Shown: one piece after another, positions 1-12,010 of the stretch | Position numbering within the stretch: the first letter of the stretch is position 1 | Layout: every line of letters begins with the position of its first letter | The notes under the pieces: generated by a model | What the model saw: the letters and a program-made list of their open reading frames with translations, nothing else | Database searches by the model: none | Told to the model about the DNA's origin: nothing | Source of the DNA: Cymbidium sinense | Lineage: Eukaryota > Streptophyta > Magnoliopsida > Asparagales > Orchidaceae | Length of the DNA stretch: 64,000 nucleotides | Assembly: GCA_021442155.1 (NCBI GenBank) | Contig: CM038229.1 | Location: forward strand, 98,929,271-98,993,270 | Reading direction: 5' to 3' | Translations under genes and position numbers: made by a program

Positions 1-541
1 TTAGTAGTCGCCCTAGGTAGGGTTTGATTTATTGTACTACCAATAGATCTCCTGTGGTTGCTCATCATTTTAGAAGATGTAAGTCTACATGCTTTCTTCC
101 TAGCCGCAGCTCAAAAAAAAGGCAACCCCTTAGGTTGGTTGGCTCTACCTTGTGGTCGGTAGACTATCCATTTGGATTTGTAAACCTAAGATATGGATGA
201 TATAACCCCTTCTAGGCATCCATTGCACACACCAACAAGGTCCATTAAGAAATCAATCCAAATTCTAACCTAGTGATCTTCTTTCCCTAAATCATATGAT
301 CAATTCAAACCCTTATTCCTAGCGATAACCCAAACTTGCTTCCATAGTGGAAAGTTCATATACCCCATCCCTTAGGTGGATCCCTCTTCCTCTCTTTTCC
401 TTTGGCATAAGTTGAGTTGCATTACACTCGATTATGATTCTATCTAGATCTTGAGTTTAGGTATAGATTGTTCTTGTCGTCTTCAATGTTGTTGATCATC
501 TCGATCAACGCTATTATAGCCTTGTGCTGTTACACCACATC
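1..541 (+). mobile_element. 3' untranslated region of an upstream Tat-type element (partial)
   Basis: This stretch has no coding signal. It aligns by eye to parts of the F1 region between pol and the 3' LTR: the 'ttttagaagatgtaagtct' and 'ttggttggctctacc' segments match 16690-17480, and the 'tgcttccatagtggaaagtt' segment matches 'tgtttccagtggaaggtt' near 17910. It runs into an LTR-like start at 542, as expected for the tail of an element whose pol lies left of the window. No clear polypurine tract precedes the LTR. Identity rests on shared order of motifs, not on a computed alignment. Confidence 0.6.
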
Positions 542-2747
542 TATTGGGGACCTCACTTAGAGTGAGTTCTCAACCTCCTCAAAGATATATATCTAGGACT
601 CTAATAGACACTAAGAGCTCTTTAGTCTTAAGACACTTATAGTGATTATATGAACACTTAACCTAAGCCTAGAGACACTTCCAAGTCATTATGAAACTCC
701 AAATATAATTCACAAGGGACCTTCTAATAAACTCATATGATTCTAATGGCTATCCATGAATATGAAGCACCTCTTTGGAGAATATTTGCTCGCCGCTTCT
801 TGCACTTAAATGAAGAACTAAAACACAATAAATTTATAGTATAATTGAATGCTAGCCGCTAAATGATAGGGTTATTCAAAATCAATCACTAAAGAATCCA
901 TAGCAAAGCTTAGATACTCGCCAACAAACATAAACATGGTCTTCTAATGAACCATCAAATCAACATATGACTTAACAAGTGAACTAAACGAACAAAAAAA
1001 AAAAGAACTTATAGCTTGAAGTATCATACATAAACGTGAGCATGATCCTTCACTAGAACTATAAAGATTCATTTGATTGAAGATCAATGTAAACAATCAA
1101 ATATTTATGCAAAAGTGTAATTGAACGCAAAATGTTTTCAATACTATCGAGTCTACAACCCAATTAGTGAATAGACAAAGGAATTAATGAAAGACTTTGA
1201 ATTAACCTCACACATATCATGAAACACATTTTTTGTTTGATTTAAGTGCTTCAAAACTCATGCATGTACTTAAATGAGATGAGTTTTTGCACATGTTAGA
1301 GGGTAGTCTTGTATCCAACTTGAGTGCCCTAGAGATAGATGCAAATACTTGAAGGAAATAAATTCATTTCTATTTTGAAGTGATGTTACACTTAATTTTA
1401 GTGTTTTAAAGTACATGTAAGCCTTTAAATATAATTAAATGCTTAAACAAATCGATCAATAACCCACATGGGCTCTAACACTACGAATACTTAAACTTAG
1501 TGTCCGAGGATGCTGTTAATTTCTAGTTGGGTCTTAGGACCGTCAAGTTAACAAAATCTAAAAGTCCAATTATAATATTATAGGAAATTTAATTTCATAA
1601 AAGCGAAGTTTATTCTATCATACAATTACAAAAGATAAACTCATTGACATGGCTTCTCAAGTTCAAGCTCCAAAGTGAAAATTCTCAAACCCGATCCTCA
1701 CTCAAGCTAGAGTTGACAAGATTTAGAGGATTACAAATTTTGGGAATTTAGACATGCTCAGAGAAAGGGGTAGAGTTGACATGGCTTATTAGCCAACAAT
1801 AGTCATGTGATCAAAAGCTATCATTACTAAGGTTTAAATGATCAATCTTTATATATTCAAATTCAAATCAATTATAAAATTATCAAATATTCAAATTAAA
1901 AAATATATATATAAAAATTAAATGAAAAAATTATTTAAATTTAAACTAAAATCCCACCCTTCCTAACTATTTGTTGAGGGTGACAAATTAAGAAAATTTT
2001 TGCTCACAAAGAGCTAATGTCAAATCAAATACATAATTATTTTCACACTCAAATAATCTTAAGCAAGTGACGCGTCTGTCCTATGTTCGGTGGTTTTAGC
2101 TGAATTAGATAAATGGCGCTTATGAGAGCCCTCATGTGATTTGTCACAAAATTACACCACTAAATTATGATCAATGATCGCGTATCTTTCCCAACGACTT
2201 TGCTTTTGAGTCAACTATATAATGTATTTTGATAGAAAAAGTGCTCGTAAGGTTGACTTAAAATTGTCTCCTTAGACAAACACCACCCTAGGTCTACAAT
2301 AATTTTATAGATGATGCAACCCATGGTGTTGATAAGGATCTTTCGACGTTAGGTCGACTACCTCAAACAAGTAGTAGACCACGACACGAGATGACATAAT
2401 CATGAGATATTGACGCAACACCGTTCCCCAACCGCCCCTCTTCAAATTAAAAGATGACAATTTCATATATTATAAAATCTAAAACTCCACACACTACTAC
2501 TATATGTTATGGACTCAAAGAATCTAATGACTAGCCTTAATTGAAAGTTCTCTCTCAACATTAGGAGGGTAATTAACTATTGCTTGCCCATAGAAAACCT
2601 AGAACCATATCTAAAGTCCTAACAAAATGAGGGTGAAATCTTTGGGTAGTGTCTTATCTACTATTTCATCCGCCATTTGAAAATTTCACATTAAATCACA
2701 CTCTTAATCGAGAGGTCGGTGGCAAATTTTAGAGCCCACATATTCAA
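542..2747 (+). mobile_element. L1: LTR of the E3-like Tat family, with chimeric end
   Basis: The copy begins TATTGGGGACCTCA, which resembles the TGTTGACCTCATTTTT start of the F1-type LTRs (TG decayed to TA). It continues with the shared 'tctcaacctcc...taggactc...ttagtcttaagacac' order. The second half (about 1430-2747) matches L2, L3 and L4, including 'gtccgaggatgctgttaat', 'ggagggtaattaactatt' and 'gagaggtcggtgg'. It follows a 3' untranslated region, so it was probably the 3' LTR of an element to the left. After 'gagcccaca' the sequence switches to an F1/R1-type LTR end instead of a PBS, so this copy is recombinant. No coding sequence is seen. Confidence 0.55.
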
Positions 2748-2898
2748 GACCCATCATGCCTAGGATTCCTTATTAGGTGAAGGTCCATTGAAGGGTGATG
2801 TCTCTATCTTTAAGATAATACATCGATCCGATCACTTCAATAAGTACACTCTGCATCTACATGGTGTCCCCATATACATTCTAGAAATAAACACCACA
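2748..2898 (+). repeat. 3'-terminal fragment of an F1/R1-type LTR, forward
   Basis: The segment starts 'tattcaagacccatcat' and ends 'aaacaccaca', like the last bases of the F1 3' LTR (...ttttcaccaca, 25628). It is the inverted counterpart of the first part of R1 (2938 to about 3150), which on the minus strand reads 'cattcaagacccatcatcc'. The two LTR ends face each other across about 40 bp. Its origin (gene conversion, LTR recombination or an older insertion) is not resolved. Confidence 0.5.
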
Positions 2899-2932
2899 GT
2901 GAAAGAAAATCTATGGAAAATTTAATCACTTG

Positions 2933-2937
2933 TTAAC
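2933..2937. repeat. Target-site duplication of solo LTR R1, left copy (TTAAC)
   Basis: TTAAC directly precedes the TG at 2938 that starts the inverted LTR R1. An identical TTAAC follows the CA end of R1 at 29431-29435. Five-base duplications are normal for Ty3/gypsy integration. Confidence 0.85.
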
Positions 2938-4445
2938 TGTGGTGAATTTTTAAAATTTTTATCTTCATCTAAAATGAATTAAATGAAGACAAAAATAAAA
3001 TCTTCTTTTGTTGGAAACCATATAGATCCATAGATATTCTTATTAGGTGATCGCATGACAATGAGGAATGATGTACTATCTTGAGAGAAGTTACCATCCT
3101 ACAATGGACCTAATCACCTTACAAGGACTCCTAAGGATGATGGGTCTTGAATGTACCGATTCTTCCCACTTTACATGAAAAAGTAAAGTAGGGTTTATTT
3201 TAAACTGGGTTCATTAAGTTTCCTATGGAGGCAAGCCCTCATAGTTAATTACATCCTAAGGAACGAGATTCCTCAAGAATACTCGACAAGGTAAATGATC
3301 ATTGTCTCCAAAGATTTCAAAGATAGGACTATCAATCAATTAGTTTATTTTTGGAAGATCAAATAGGATTGATCAAGAGGAGGGAGTTATTATCAAACCT
3401 TATGATACTAGAAGCCTAGTAAGCATCCCAAACTATCCTAGTTGGGCTTTATATTTTGAATTTGAAAAGAATTATTTATTTGAGTTGAATTTTATTAGAA
3501 ATCTAGACTTACAATTCCATGATACAAGATCATGGAAATGTCCAGAGGTGAGGTTTTATGTTTGTAGACGCAAAGGAAGTATCAACCTCTAAACTTAAAT
3601 CTAAGGAGCTTTGGCAATGGGCCAAGGCATGACCTAAATCAGAAAAAATGAATGTTTGGTTTACCTCCATAAGAGAGGATAAACCACTCTTGGACTTACA
3701 AACGCCTGGGGTGGTCGCCAACTAACTCTTCCTACGATTTTAAATACATGTAGGAAAGTCATATGCTTTTGCAAGATAGCTAAGCTATTAATTATTTAGA
3801 AAGAGACTAAGTCCTTAAACACACCCCCTAAGAGACTAAATCATGTAGGCATTTAATGACTTAAATCTAATGCAAATTTTATTATATTTTATTTTTATTT
3901 TTGGAAAATTGATTTGACAGGCTATGGGATTCATATGCCTAGTGCATGAGAAATTGGTTATAGGCCAAAATCAACAAGAAGGAGGTGTGTTTCCACCATG
4001 GCTCAAAGGTCAAGCCAAGTTCCTTGGCAAAGGTGGAAGCCCTCCATAAGCAAGAGTGAAGCAAGATGTTTTTTTATGCATGATGTGAAACATACAACAT
4101 CCAGCTAAGGGGTTGCTAAATCTTTTATCTTGATTTATAACATAGGCTTTAAGTGAGGTTATGAGTTATTAAATTTTTTTAGTTTTGGGTTGATTAATTG
4201 GATAGAAAATTTATTTTTCCTTAAGAGCATAATCATATCTAGGCCATTCATCAAAGCAAGGAAGAAACTAGAAATATATACCATCTTAATGCACAAGCTA
4301 AACAAACATCAAATAATTTATAAAGCTAGCACAAAAGAATAAAATATTGTTATCATGCTCCACAAGACAAACCGAAAAAAATTGGGTAGAGCTCTACCCT
4401 TATACAACTGATTACAAAAGATATAATTACAATCAAAAGGGAATT

Positions 4446-4517
4446 CATGTTATGGGGTCTTCATTCTTCATTTCTTCTTTTCTTTCTTTTTTTTTCTTCT
4501 TTCTTCTTCTTCTTTAT
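4446..4517 (-). repeat. Polypyrimidine tract inside R1 LTR (purine tract on minus strand)
   Basis: A run of TTC/CTT repeats. Its reverse complement matches the AAGAAAG-rich tract at 24041-24100 in F1 and shorter versions at 52725-52768 and 57362-57400 in F3. It is therefore an ancestral LTR feature that varies in length among copies, not a gene. Confidence 0.7.
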
Positions 4518-6503
4518 TTGGAATGTGATTGTTTAATGCTTCACATGGTGCATAAGATATAGTCTTAAGACCAATGTTCATCCTAATCCCTCATAACATT
4601 CATTCCAAATCTTAATTTACAAAATTACATAAAATGGGAAAAGGAAATTTAAAAAACCTACAAAATAGAGATTAGCTAAACAAACCACACAATCCCAAGA
4701 ATGTATATGAATAAATTTGACTTAACACCTCACATATGGGTAACCAAGTCCACGCCTATTTTTGGATTATGCTTAGGGTATAGGCAACCCGCACAAAAAA
4801 AACATTTATTATTTTTATTACGTGTCACATAAACACAATCCCCTACAGAAGATAATGAGTAGACTAAGATCATCCAATCATGCCACGCACAAACACCCTA
4901 ATATCCGTGACTAAAATATCACATCATAAAATAAAATCAAGCATCAAACCATGCACGCCCTAACATAGAGCTAAAATGGTGACTTAGCCTAATGTGTGCC
5001 ATTTAAGGCTTGTGTGGTATGTCTTAGCTAGCTTTGTTAAGATTTTCTAAGTGTAAAGGTTTTAACTTAGAGGGTGGTTTCATTTAAGTGATTTAGTTGA
5101 TTTGTTAATATTATTTGATGATTTGATTTGGTTTGAATGAACCTATACTTAATTATTAAGTGTTATAAAGAGAGAAAAGAAAAGAACTTTTCTTTCCTCT
5201 ATCTTAAGTAATTTCTAAGGTAGATTCATTAGTGATTTTTCTTTAGTGAATGTTTTATTATGTATTTTAATTAATCCTAAGTTTAGATTTGCTCTAAATA
5301 AACCTATTCAATAATAAAGGTATTTTAAGAATAATTAAGGTGAATTACTATCACAAAACACAACCATTTATTTCTTTCCAACATGTGTATCATGCACATA
5401 AATAAATCCTAAGCATATCTATACATGCACAAAGTATTTAGCACACCTTAATGATGAATGCTAAGAGATGTTGTTTAAGAAAATTTGAGTATTTTATGAA
5501 TGCATGATTTTGTTAAGTAGAAAAGAGAGGGATTCTTTTATCCATTTATCAAATGCACATTTAGATGTATGAAAGACACAAGTGAGTGTGCCATTATTTT
5601 TTACACCAAGGGTTTAAGGTACAAGACCTTCTTAGGGCTACTTAAAACCCTCACAACCCTAGGTTGTCCGACTAATATACTACTTTTTTTTTAAATACAT
5701 GTGCATGTATAAAAGCAAATGAATGGATGAAAAATCATGCAAAAGATTTTGTTTGTTTGTTAGATTTTGGTTTATAATTTATATGTGTAATGTGAAGATA
5801 CTTCTTAATTCATGACATGGGAGTGCATAGAAATAAATTTCAACAAGTGTTATGTTCTTTTCAAATAAACTATACACTTTGCAAATCCTATACAAACCAT
5901 CTTAAGAAAAGAGAAGAAAACCACATAACACATTTTAAGCTATATTCACATGCAAGCTTATAAATACTTATAAGTAGCATACATTCATTTATAGTCTTTG
6001 TTTTACAAATTTTGAAAATAATTTTTGAATTAGTAGTGATAATAGCCACTCATATTCTTACTTTAGCCAAAGTACGCAATTTGACATAAAAGAAACATTT
6101 CATTTTAATTTGACATTTTATTTTAATTTGATTTTCCAAAAGATATGAATGCATAATTTCATATGATAAACCATATTTAACATGCTTGGAAAGAAATAAA
6201 GTGATGTAAGCATATGACTTCATTCACCGTAATCAATTCCAAAAGATAATCTTATGGAATAAGATCATTTAAACTAAATCAAAATTATTTAAAGAAATTT
6301 TGTTTTAATTTTGAGTTTGATTTGATTTTAGGAAATGTGAAGAGGTTTGTTGGTCCTAACACATCATCCACATCTCGTGAATCAATTTAGTTTAATTTTA
6401 GAACCATTAGATTCATTTTATATTTTATTTAGGTTAAGGTGTGAATTAAGTTCATTAATTACCGCTACCTATAATACCTTAACATAATTAACTCAATAAT
6501 TAT

Positions 6504-6508
6504 GAGCC
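6504..6508. repeat. Target-site duplication of F1, left copy (GAGCC)
   Basis: GAGCC precedes the TG at 6509. The right copy at 25629-25633 reads TAGCC (one mismatch). The uninterrupted site is visible in other LTR copies as GGCTCA (reverse complement TGAGCC), for example near 10160, confirming where R1 was cut. Confidence 0.85.
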
Positions 6509-7394
6509 TGCTGACCTCATTTTTAGAATGAGCTCTCAACCTCTACATCTTAGACATAGGACTCCTCTGACACCAAGAGTTCCTTACTCTTAAGAAACTT
6601 CTAGTGTTAGGTGAACACTTAACCTAACCTTAGAGACTTAAAAGAGTTAGCCATAGGATTAGGTCATGCCTTGGGGTGTTAGGAAAACTTACCCTTTAGC
6701 TTAAACCAAATCCTCACTTTCTTCTTTCAAGTCAAACTCTAAAATCAAATCAAAGCCAAATCCAAATCAACTTCAAACTCAAATCAATTCCAACTTAATT
6801 GATTTTATCAAACCTTAAATCAATCCCAATGGATTTTCTCAAATCATGAATCAATTCCAACTGATTGAAACCTATGATTGAATTCCAAATTCAAAAATCC
6901 TTCCTAAGTCACTTTGATTCCATCTTATGGACTTAGCTCAAATCAAATCCAAGTCAAATCAAATTAAAAGATTTTCTTATAACCCATTTATATTCTCATT
7001 TATATTCACAAATATAAATGAAATACAAATTCAAATATCCAAAATCAATTGAAACTCAAACCCAAATCTAACCAAAATCCAACTTAAACTCTTTCAAGTC
7101 AAATTCTCGAACTTAACCAAATTAACCTTAAATCAATTAAAACCTTGATTTTCTTCATGATTCAATCAATCCTTCAATCATGAAACCAAATATAGACATA
7201 AACTTCAATCATCAAACCAAAACTAAATTCAAAAATCAAACCCAAATCAAACTCATGTTCACCCTTTTGAACTTGAAATTATCAAATGAATCAAAACTCA
7301 TTTGACTCCAAATCACTTACAAATAGATTTATATTTCAATCATAAGTCCATATGTGAGTTCAACCAAACTTGAATCAAGCTTTGATCAAGTCAA

Positions 7395-8180
7395 TTGACC
7401 CACTTAGGCCCACTTGACCCAAAGTGACCTAAAGTACCTTTTGAGACAAATTCTAATCCAACCTAAATTGGATTGAACTAAGCCCATCTAAGCCTTATAT
7501 TGTGAGCAACAATCACCATAAGATGATCAATCACTCAAATTGGGTCAAACCAAATCAAACCTAGCCTTTGACCAAGAAAATATTTGACCCAAATGAAACC
7601 TAAACTAGCCAAAATCCACCATAAGCAAAATTGATTGAAACCATTGATCAAAACCGCTTTATGATCAATATTTGAACTTGACCAAGTCATCATTTGAGCC
7701 TAACCTAGCTCAATTGGCCACTTGACCCAAGTTAACCCAACTTGACCTAAAAGTCAAAATGGGTCAAATCTTGATCTAAGCCAAATCAATTGCAACTAAT
7801 TGGTCAAGTTCATTCAATTAATTATTGAACTTGACCAAAGCCTCAATGGCCAACTAGATCGAACCTACTTAGCGCCATGAACCCAACTTGACCTAAATGG
7901 TCAAATCAAGCCAAAATCAAAATAAATCAAAATTGATTGAAACCAAAGCTTGTGAAACATTTCAAATGACCAACCAACCTAACCCAATTGGGTCAAATAG
8001 GTCAAATTGGTCAACTTGACCCATTTGACCTAAATGAATTCAAATGAACCAAAACCAAATACAAATCAAATTGACCCAATGATACCAAAATATTTCAAAT
8101 GGTCATATGAACTTGACCCAACCCTTAGTTTTGCCCAATTTGACTAATTGGTCAATCTAAGTTGACCCATTTTGACCTAA
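7395..8180 (+). repeat. TTGACC-rich array in F1 5' LTR
   Basis: I count 16 direct TTGACC/TTGACT cores and about 8 inverted GGTCAA cores here, often as 'cttgaccca' or 'tttgacctaaatg'. The spacing is irregular. The same subregion occurs in every F1-type LTR in the window. TTGAC(C/T) is the W-box core bound by plant WRKY factors; any binding here is inference. Confidence 0.75.
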
Positions 8181-9367
8181 ATGGGTAAAATGAGCCAAAT
8201 GATATCAAATCAACTCAAAATACATTAAAATTTGGACCAACCCTTCAAACTATTACAAATCTGCCCAAATTGAAATCAAAGCTAAATGACCATTTTACCC
8301 TAGATCAAGGTAACCTATGGCCAATTCCACTTGGAATTTGGTCATATCCTTTCATGGCCACTTGGAACCCTCTTAGACCAAATGGACACTAATGAGAGTG
8401 GTTCACATGACCCAGAGTTAGGTCGCCCCAAACACAACCCAAAGCCACTTCTCATTCTCCACATGTGCAACTTCACCACCCCTCCTTTGCCGAATCGAAT
8501 CACATGGCACTCAAAACCACAACAAACCAATCAATCAAGTCAATTGATCCAAAATGGAAGGATAGCTCATGGCCTTCTCGATCTTTGTGGGGAGATGTAC
8601 TCCCCTAATTCCACTTCATTCCACATCACTTGCACTCGATTGAGCCATAGGAACCCGTGAGCAACCTTCTCCAAGTTCCTCCAAGCTTCCTCAAGCTCTT
8701 TTCTAACATTTTGATTTCTTCAAAGCTGAAATAAGGGAACTCATTGGAAATTCCACTTTGCACAATTCACCACCAAAACCAATTCCTCTTACAAGCACCA
8801 TCGTGAGGACCCAATCGAGGTCATCCAAGTCAAATCCCAAGCACTCGTGCCACGGAAGGAGGGGTTCACCAAATTCAAGAACTTGAAGCTCATCTTAGCT
8901 AATAGAGGATCCACTTGATCTCAAGCCTTCAAACCTTCAACAAGACTTCATCTCCACTGACGGCTACATCAATGTTTGGCAACACCGATAGCCTCCGCAG
9001 GTATGACTCAAAATTGACCTAGCTAGATTTTCTTTAGTCCTTTATGAAGAGAAGTGTGATCTCAATTGAAATTGATCGTTGATGTTCTTCCCACACCTCT
9101 CTTGTGTGGTGTTGAATCCCTACTCAACTAAGCTCAAGTGAGTTGAGATCAAGCCTTGGAGGATGGGCCATCTCCGCGAGCATGGATGAATCATGGACCG
9201 TCCTGCGTGTTTTGGATGGATGGTCGATTAAATGATCTAAAATGATTAATTCTTTCAAAATTGCGGGTTTAATCTTAACCATCGATATTTTATTGGACGA
9301 TCCAAGAAGAAAACACGTAGCACTATCTAGTGTAGGATGTGACAACTTAAATAGCCAATCGCCACAC

Positions 9368-9420
9368 CACATGGAAAGGGTGCGCCGCTGCCTACATGGC
9401 GGCAGAGTAGTTATATAATT
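9368..9420 (+). promoter_or_regulatory. Candidate LTR promoter core (decayed G-box plus TATATAAT)
   Basis: A CACATG hexamer (9368-9373) is followed by TATATAAT at 9413-9420, at the boundary between a relatively GC-richer block and AT-rich sequence. The equivalent site in the 3' LTR has an intact CACGTG (21285-21290) and TATATAAGG (21337-21345). The 5' version fits CpG decay of a G-box. No transcription data; call by motif only. Confidence 0.3.
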
Positions 9421-11607
9421 AAGGGATTTAGTTACCTAATAATCACTGAAACTTTAAATATTTATAATTAAATATAGAAAATAAAAAAATGAATGAGGGC
9501 TCATTTTAAAGATAATGCAATGAGGAATAATATAAATTTTTTCTAATTTATTTTGAATAGTGGGTTTTCCTTAATTTGGGTTTATTTAAAATCTTAATAA
9601 TCCTAATTACTCCATAATGACTTCATTAATTACTTTCAAACTTCTTAGGCATGTTTTGGGGATGACCTCGCCTCCCTAATTTTCTTAGAATTTATTAATG
9701 GGTTAATTAGGAAATAAATTAATGAATCCCTAATTAGTCTCTTCATGTAATTAATGGTAATTAAGCATGTGAATAGTAGTTTAATCATTTAATTAAGATA
9801 ATTAAATATTTTAAGGGATGGAGGTTTATGAAATAATTTTGGAATATTTTCCTTAAGCTTCCCTAAACCCTCTTTTTTTTCCTTAATAAACCTAATTAAG
9901 GTTTAATCCACTAATAACCTTCTTAATTAACTTAATCAAAAAATTAATCCAAAAACATAATCACTTAATCAATCTTACTTAGGTGTTCAATAACCTAAGT
10001 AAGCTTAAAACCAAATCCAACCTACATGTGGGTTGGGTTATGTAAGTACTTAATTAAACCCTTTTAATTAATCAATAACCTCTTAGCCAATTGTATTAGG
10101 CCATTTCTTTCTTAGGGTGCATTCGATTTAAATTCAATGTGGTTTCATATCATATGTTGGCTCACAATTATTTGAATAATTATGTTAAGGAGGTGTAGGT
10201 AAGGGATAATTAATGAACTTAATGTACACATTAACCTAAACAAACTATAAAATCATTCTAATAATTCTAAAAATTAAACTAAAACAACACACATGTGGGA
10301 GATGGGTTAGGACCAGCAAACCTTTTCACATTTCCTAAATCAAATCAAACTCAAAATTAAAATAAAATCTCTTTAAACAACTTTGATTCACTTTAAATGA
10401 TCTTATTCCATAGGATTGTCTTTAGAATTAATTAAGATGAATGAATTTAAAAGCTTACATCACTTTATTTCTTTTCTAGCATGCTAAATGTTATTTGTCA
10501 AATGAAATCATGGATTCATGTCTTTTGAGAAATTAAATTAAAATGAAATATTTCCTTTATGTTAAATTGCATATTTTTTTTAAAGTAAGAATGAATGGCT
10601 AGTATCACTATTAAATCCAAAATTATTTTTAAAACTTATAAATCAAACATTACAAATAAAAGGTTTGCTACTTATAATTACTTACTTATGCATGTGAATA
10701 TAATATAAGATGTGCATTATGTGACTTTTCCATCTCTTCTCTTTTAACATAGTTTTGAATAGGATTTGCAAAGTGTATAGTTCATTTGAAAAGAACACAA
10801 CACTTTCTTAAATATATTCCTATTCATTCCTATGTTATCAATTAAGAAACATATTCACACTTACACATGTAAATTGCATAACCAAATCAAACATAAAAAA
10901 TATTTAGCATGACTCTTTTCCATTCATCACTTTTTTTTACATGCACATGTATTTAAGAAAAGTGATATATTAATCTGGACACCGAGGGTTGCGAGGCTTT
11001 TAGCCCCAAGTAGGTCTTATACCTTACACCTGGTAGAAAATAATGAGACTCACTTATGTCTTTCATACATGTAAATGTGCATATGAATAATGGATAAGAT
11101 AATCTCTCTTTTTTCTAACAAAATCATGCATACATGAAACATTCCAAATTTTTCTCAAGAAATATCTCTTAGCATTCTTTATTAAAGTGTGCTAAATATT
11201 TACATTAGCATGTATAGATATGCTTAGGATCATTTCATATGCATGATAAACATGTTGGAAAGAAATAAAGTGTTGTGTGTTTCGTGATAGTAATTTACTT
11301 TACTTAATACTAAAATGCCTTTCTTTTGAATATGTTTGTTTAGAAAATCTAAACTTAGGATTAATTAAAAAAATATAATAAAATATTCACTAAAGAAAAT
11401 TACTAATGAATCTACCTTAGAAATTATTTAAGGTAGGGAAGAAAGATAAGTTCACTTCTCTTTTCCTCTCTTTAAAACACTTAGAAATTAATTGTAGGTT
11501 CATTCAAACCAAATCAAATCATGAAATAAAACTTACCAAATCAACTAAACCATTTAAATGAAACCACCCTCTAAGTTGAACCCTTCATACTTAGAAAACT
11601 CTAACCT

Positions 11608-12010
11608 CACTTTCCTCTCAAAAGTTGAAGATTTAGTAGTTAAGAAAGCCCCTGTCCTCTAGGATGTCATGAAGGGAATCTATTGGGATCATCATCTTTA
11701 AGTCCAAAACTGATGTAGGACTTGAGGATAATTCAAATAAAGAATTTATGGAATTTCCTTTTTTATTGGTACTCACCTTGTGTTCTTAATCTTGCAAAGA
11801 ATGGTTTGATTTCTTATACATGGCTAAGCATAGGTAGTACTTAGAAGTTGTGGAACAACGAGGCGAGGATGCATAGTCAAGATCATGACTAGGATTTGGT
11901 GTATGTCATCGATGATGATTATTGCTTAGTTATCACCAATCATTTAGAGTATGGGTTCTTCAACCACACTAGCTCTTTTGAGGATGTGTGTTTAGAAACT
12001 TAGATGATAG
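11608..12010 (+). pseudogene. Internal sequence before RT, unrecognised
   Basis: This joins directly to the truncated 5' LTR, so it marks the right edge of an internal deletion. In Tat elements the stretch between protease and reverse transcriptase is poorly conserved. I see scattered acidic-residue codons but no protease motif and no open frame. It probably belongs to the protease-RT linker of pol. Confidence 0.4.

Larger units (their letters stand above)
2938..6508 (-). mobile_element. Solo LTR R1 (inverted), left fragment = LTR 3' portion
   Basis: Read on the minus strand, this matches the 3' half of the F1 LTR (about 22100-25628): the terminal CACCACA, the 'ggtccattgtagg' and 'taattaactatgagggctt' segments, the purine-rich AAGAAAG tract and the 'ttgtataagggtagagctc' segment all appear in order. 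It stops at GAGCC (6504-6508), where F1 begins. The missing 5' half lies at 25634-29430. The two fragments together give one LTR of about 7.37 kb with TTAAC duplications and no internal region, so R1 is a solo LTR later split by F1. ORFs here, such as those on pyrimidine tracts, are chance. Confidence 0.85.
6509..11607 (+). mobile_element. F1 5' LTR, 3'-truncated
   Basis: It begins TGCTGACCTCATTTTTAG and matches the F1 3' LTR collinearly from start to 'ttagaaaactctaacct' (11607, equivalent to about 23533). Beyond that point the 3' LTR continues for another 2.1 kb, while this copy jumps into unrelated internal sequence. Subregions in order: an AATCAA-rich stretch (6720-7360), a TTGACC-rich stretch (7395-8180), a less AT-rich block (8320-9400) ending in a TATATAAT motif, then AT-rich sequence. 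It shares these with the 3' LTR, F3 and R1. ORFs in it are short and not conserved between copies. Confidence 0.85.

Noticed and set aside
2938..6508. Possibility that this is an independent truncated element
   Set aside because: The break matches the right fragment at 25634 at the same LTR position with a shared 5-bp duplication, so it is half of one solo LTR.
8331..8660. 109-codon ORF in the F1 5' LTR
   Set aside because: It lies in the GC-richer LTR block and the matching part of the 3' LTR (20230-20600) has no equivalent open frame.
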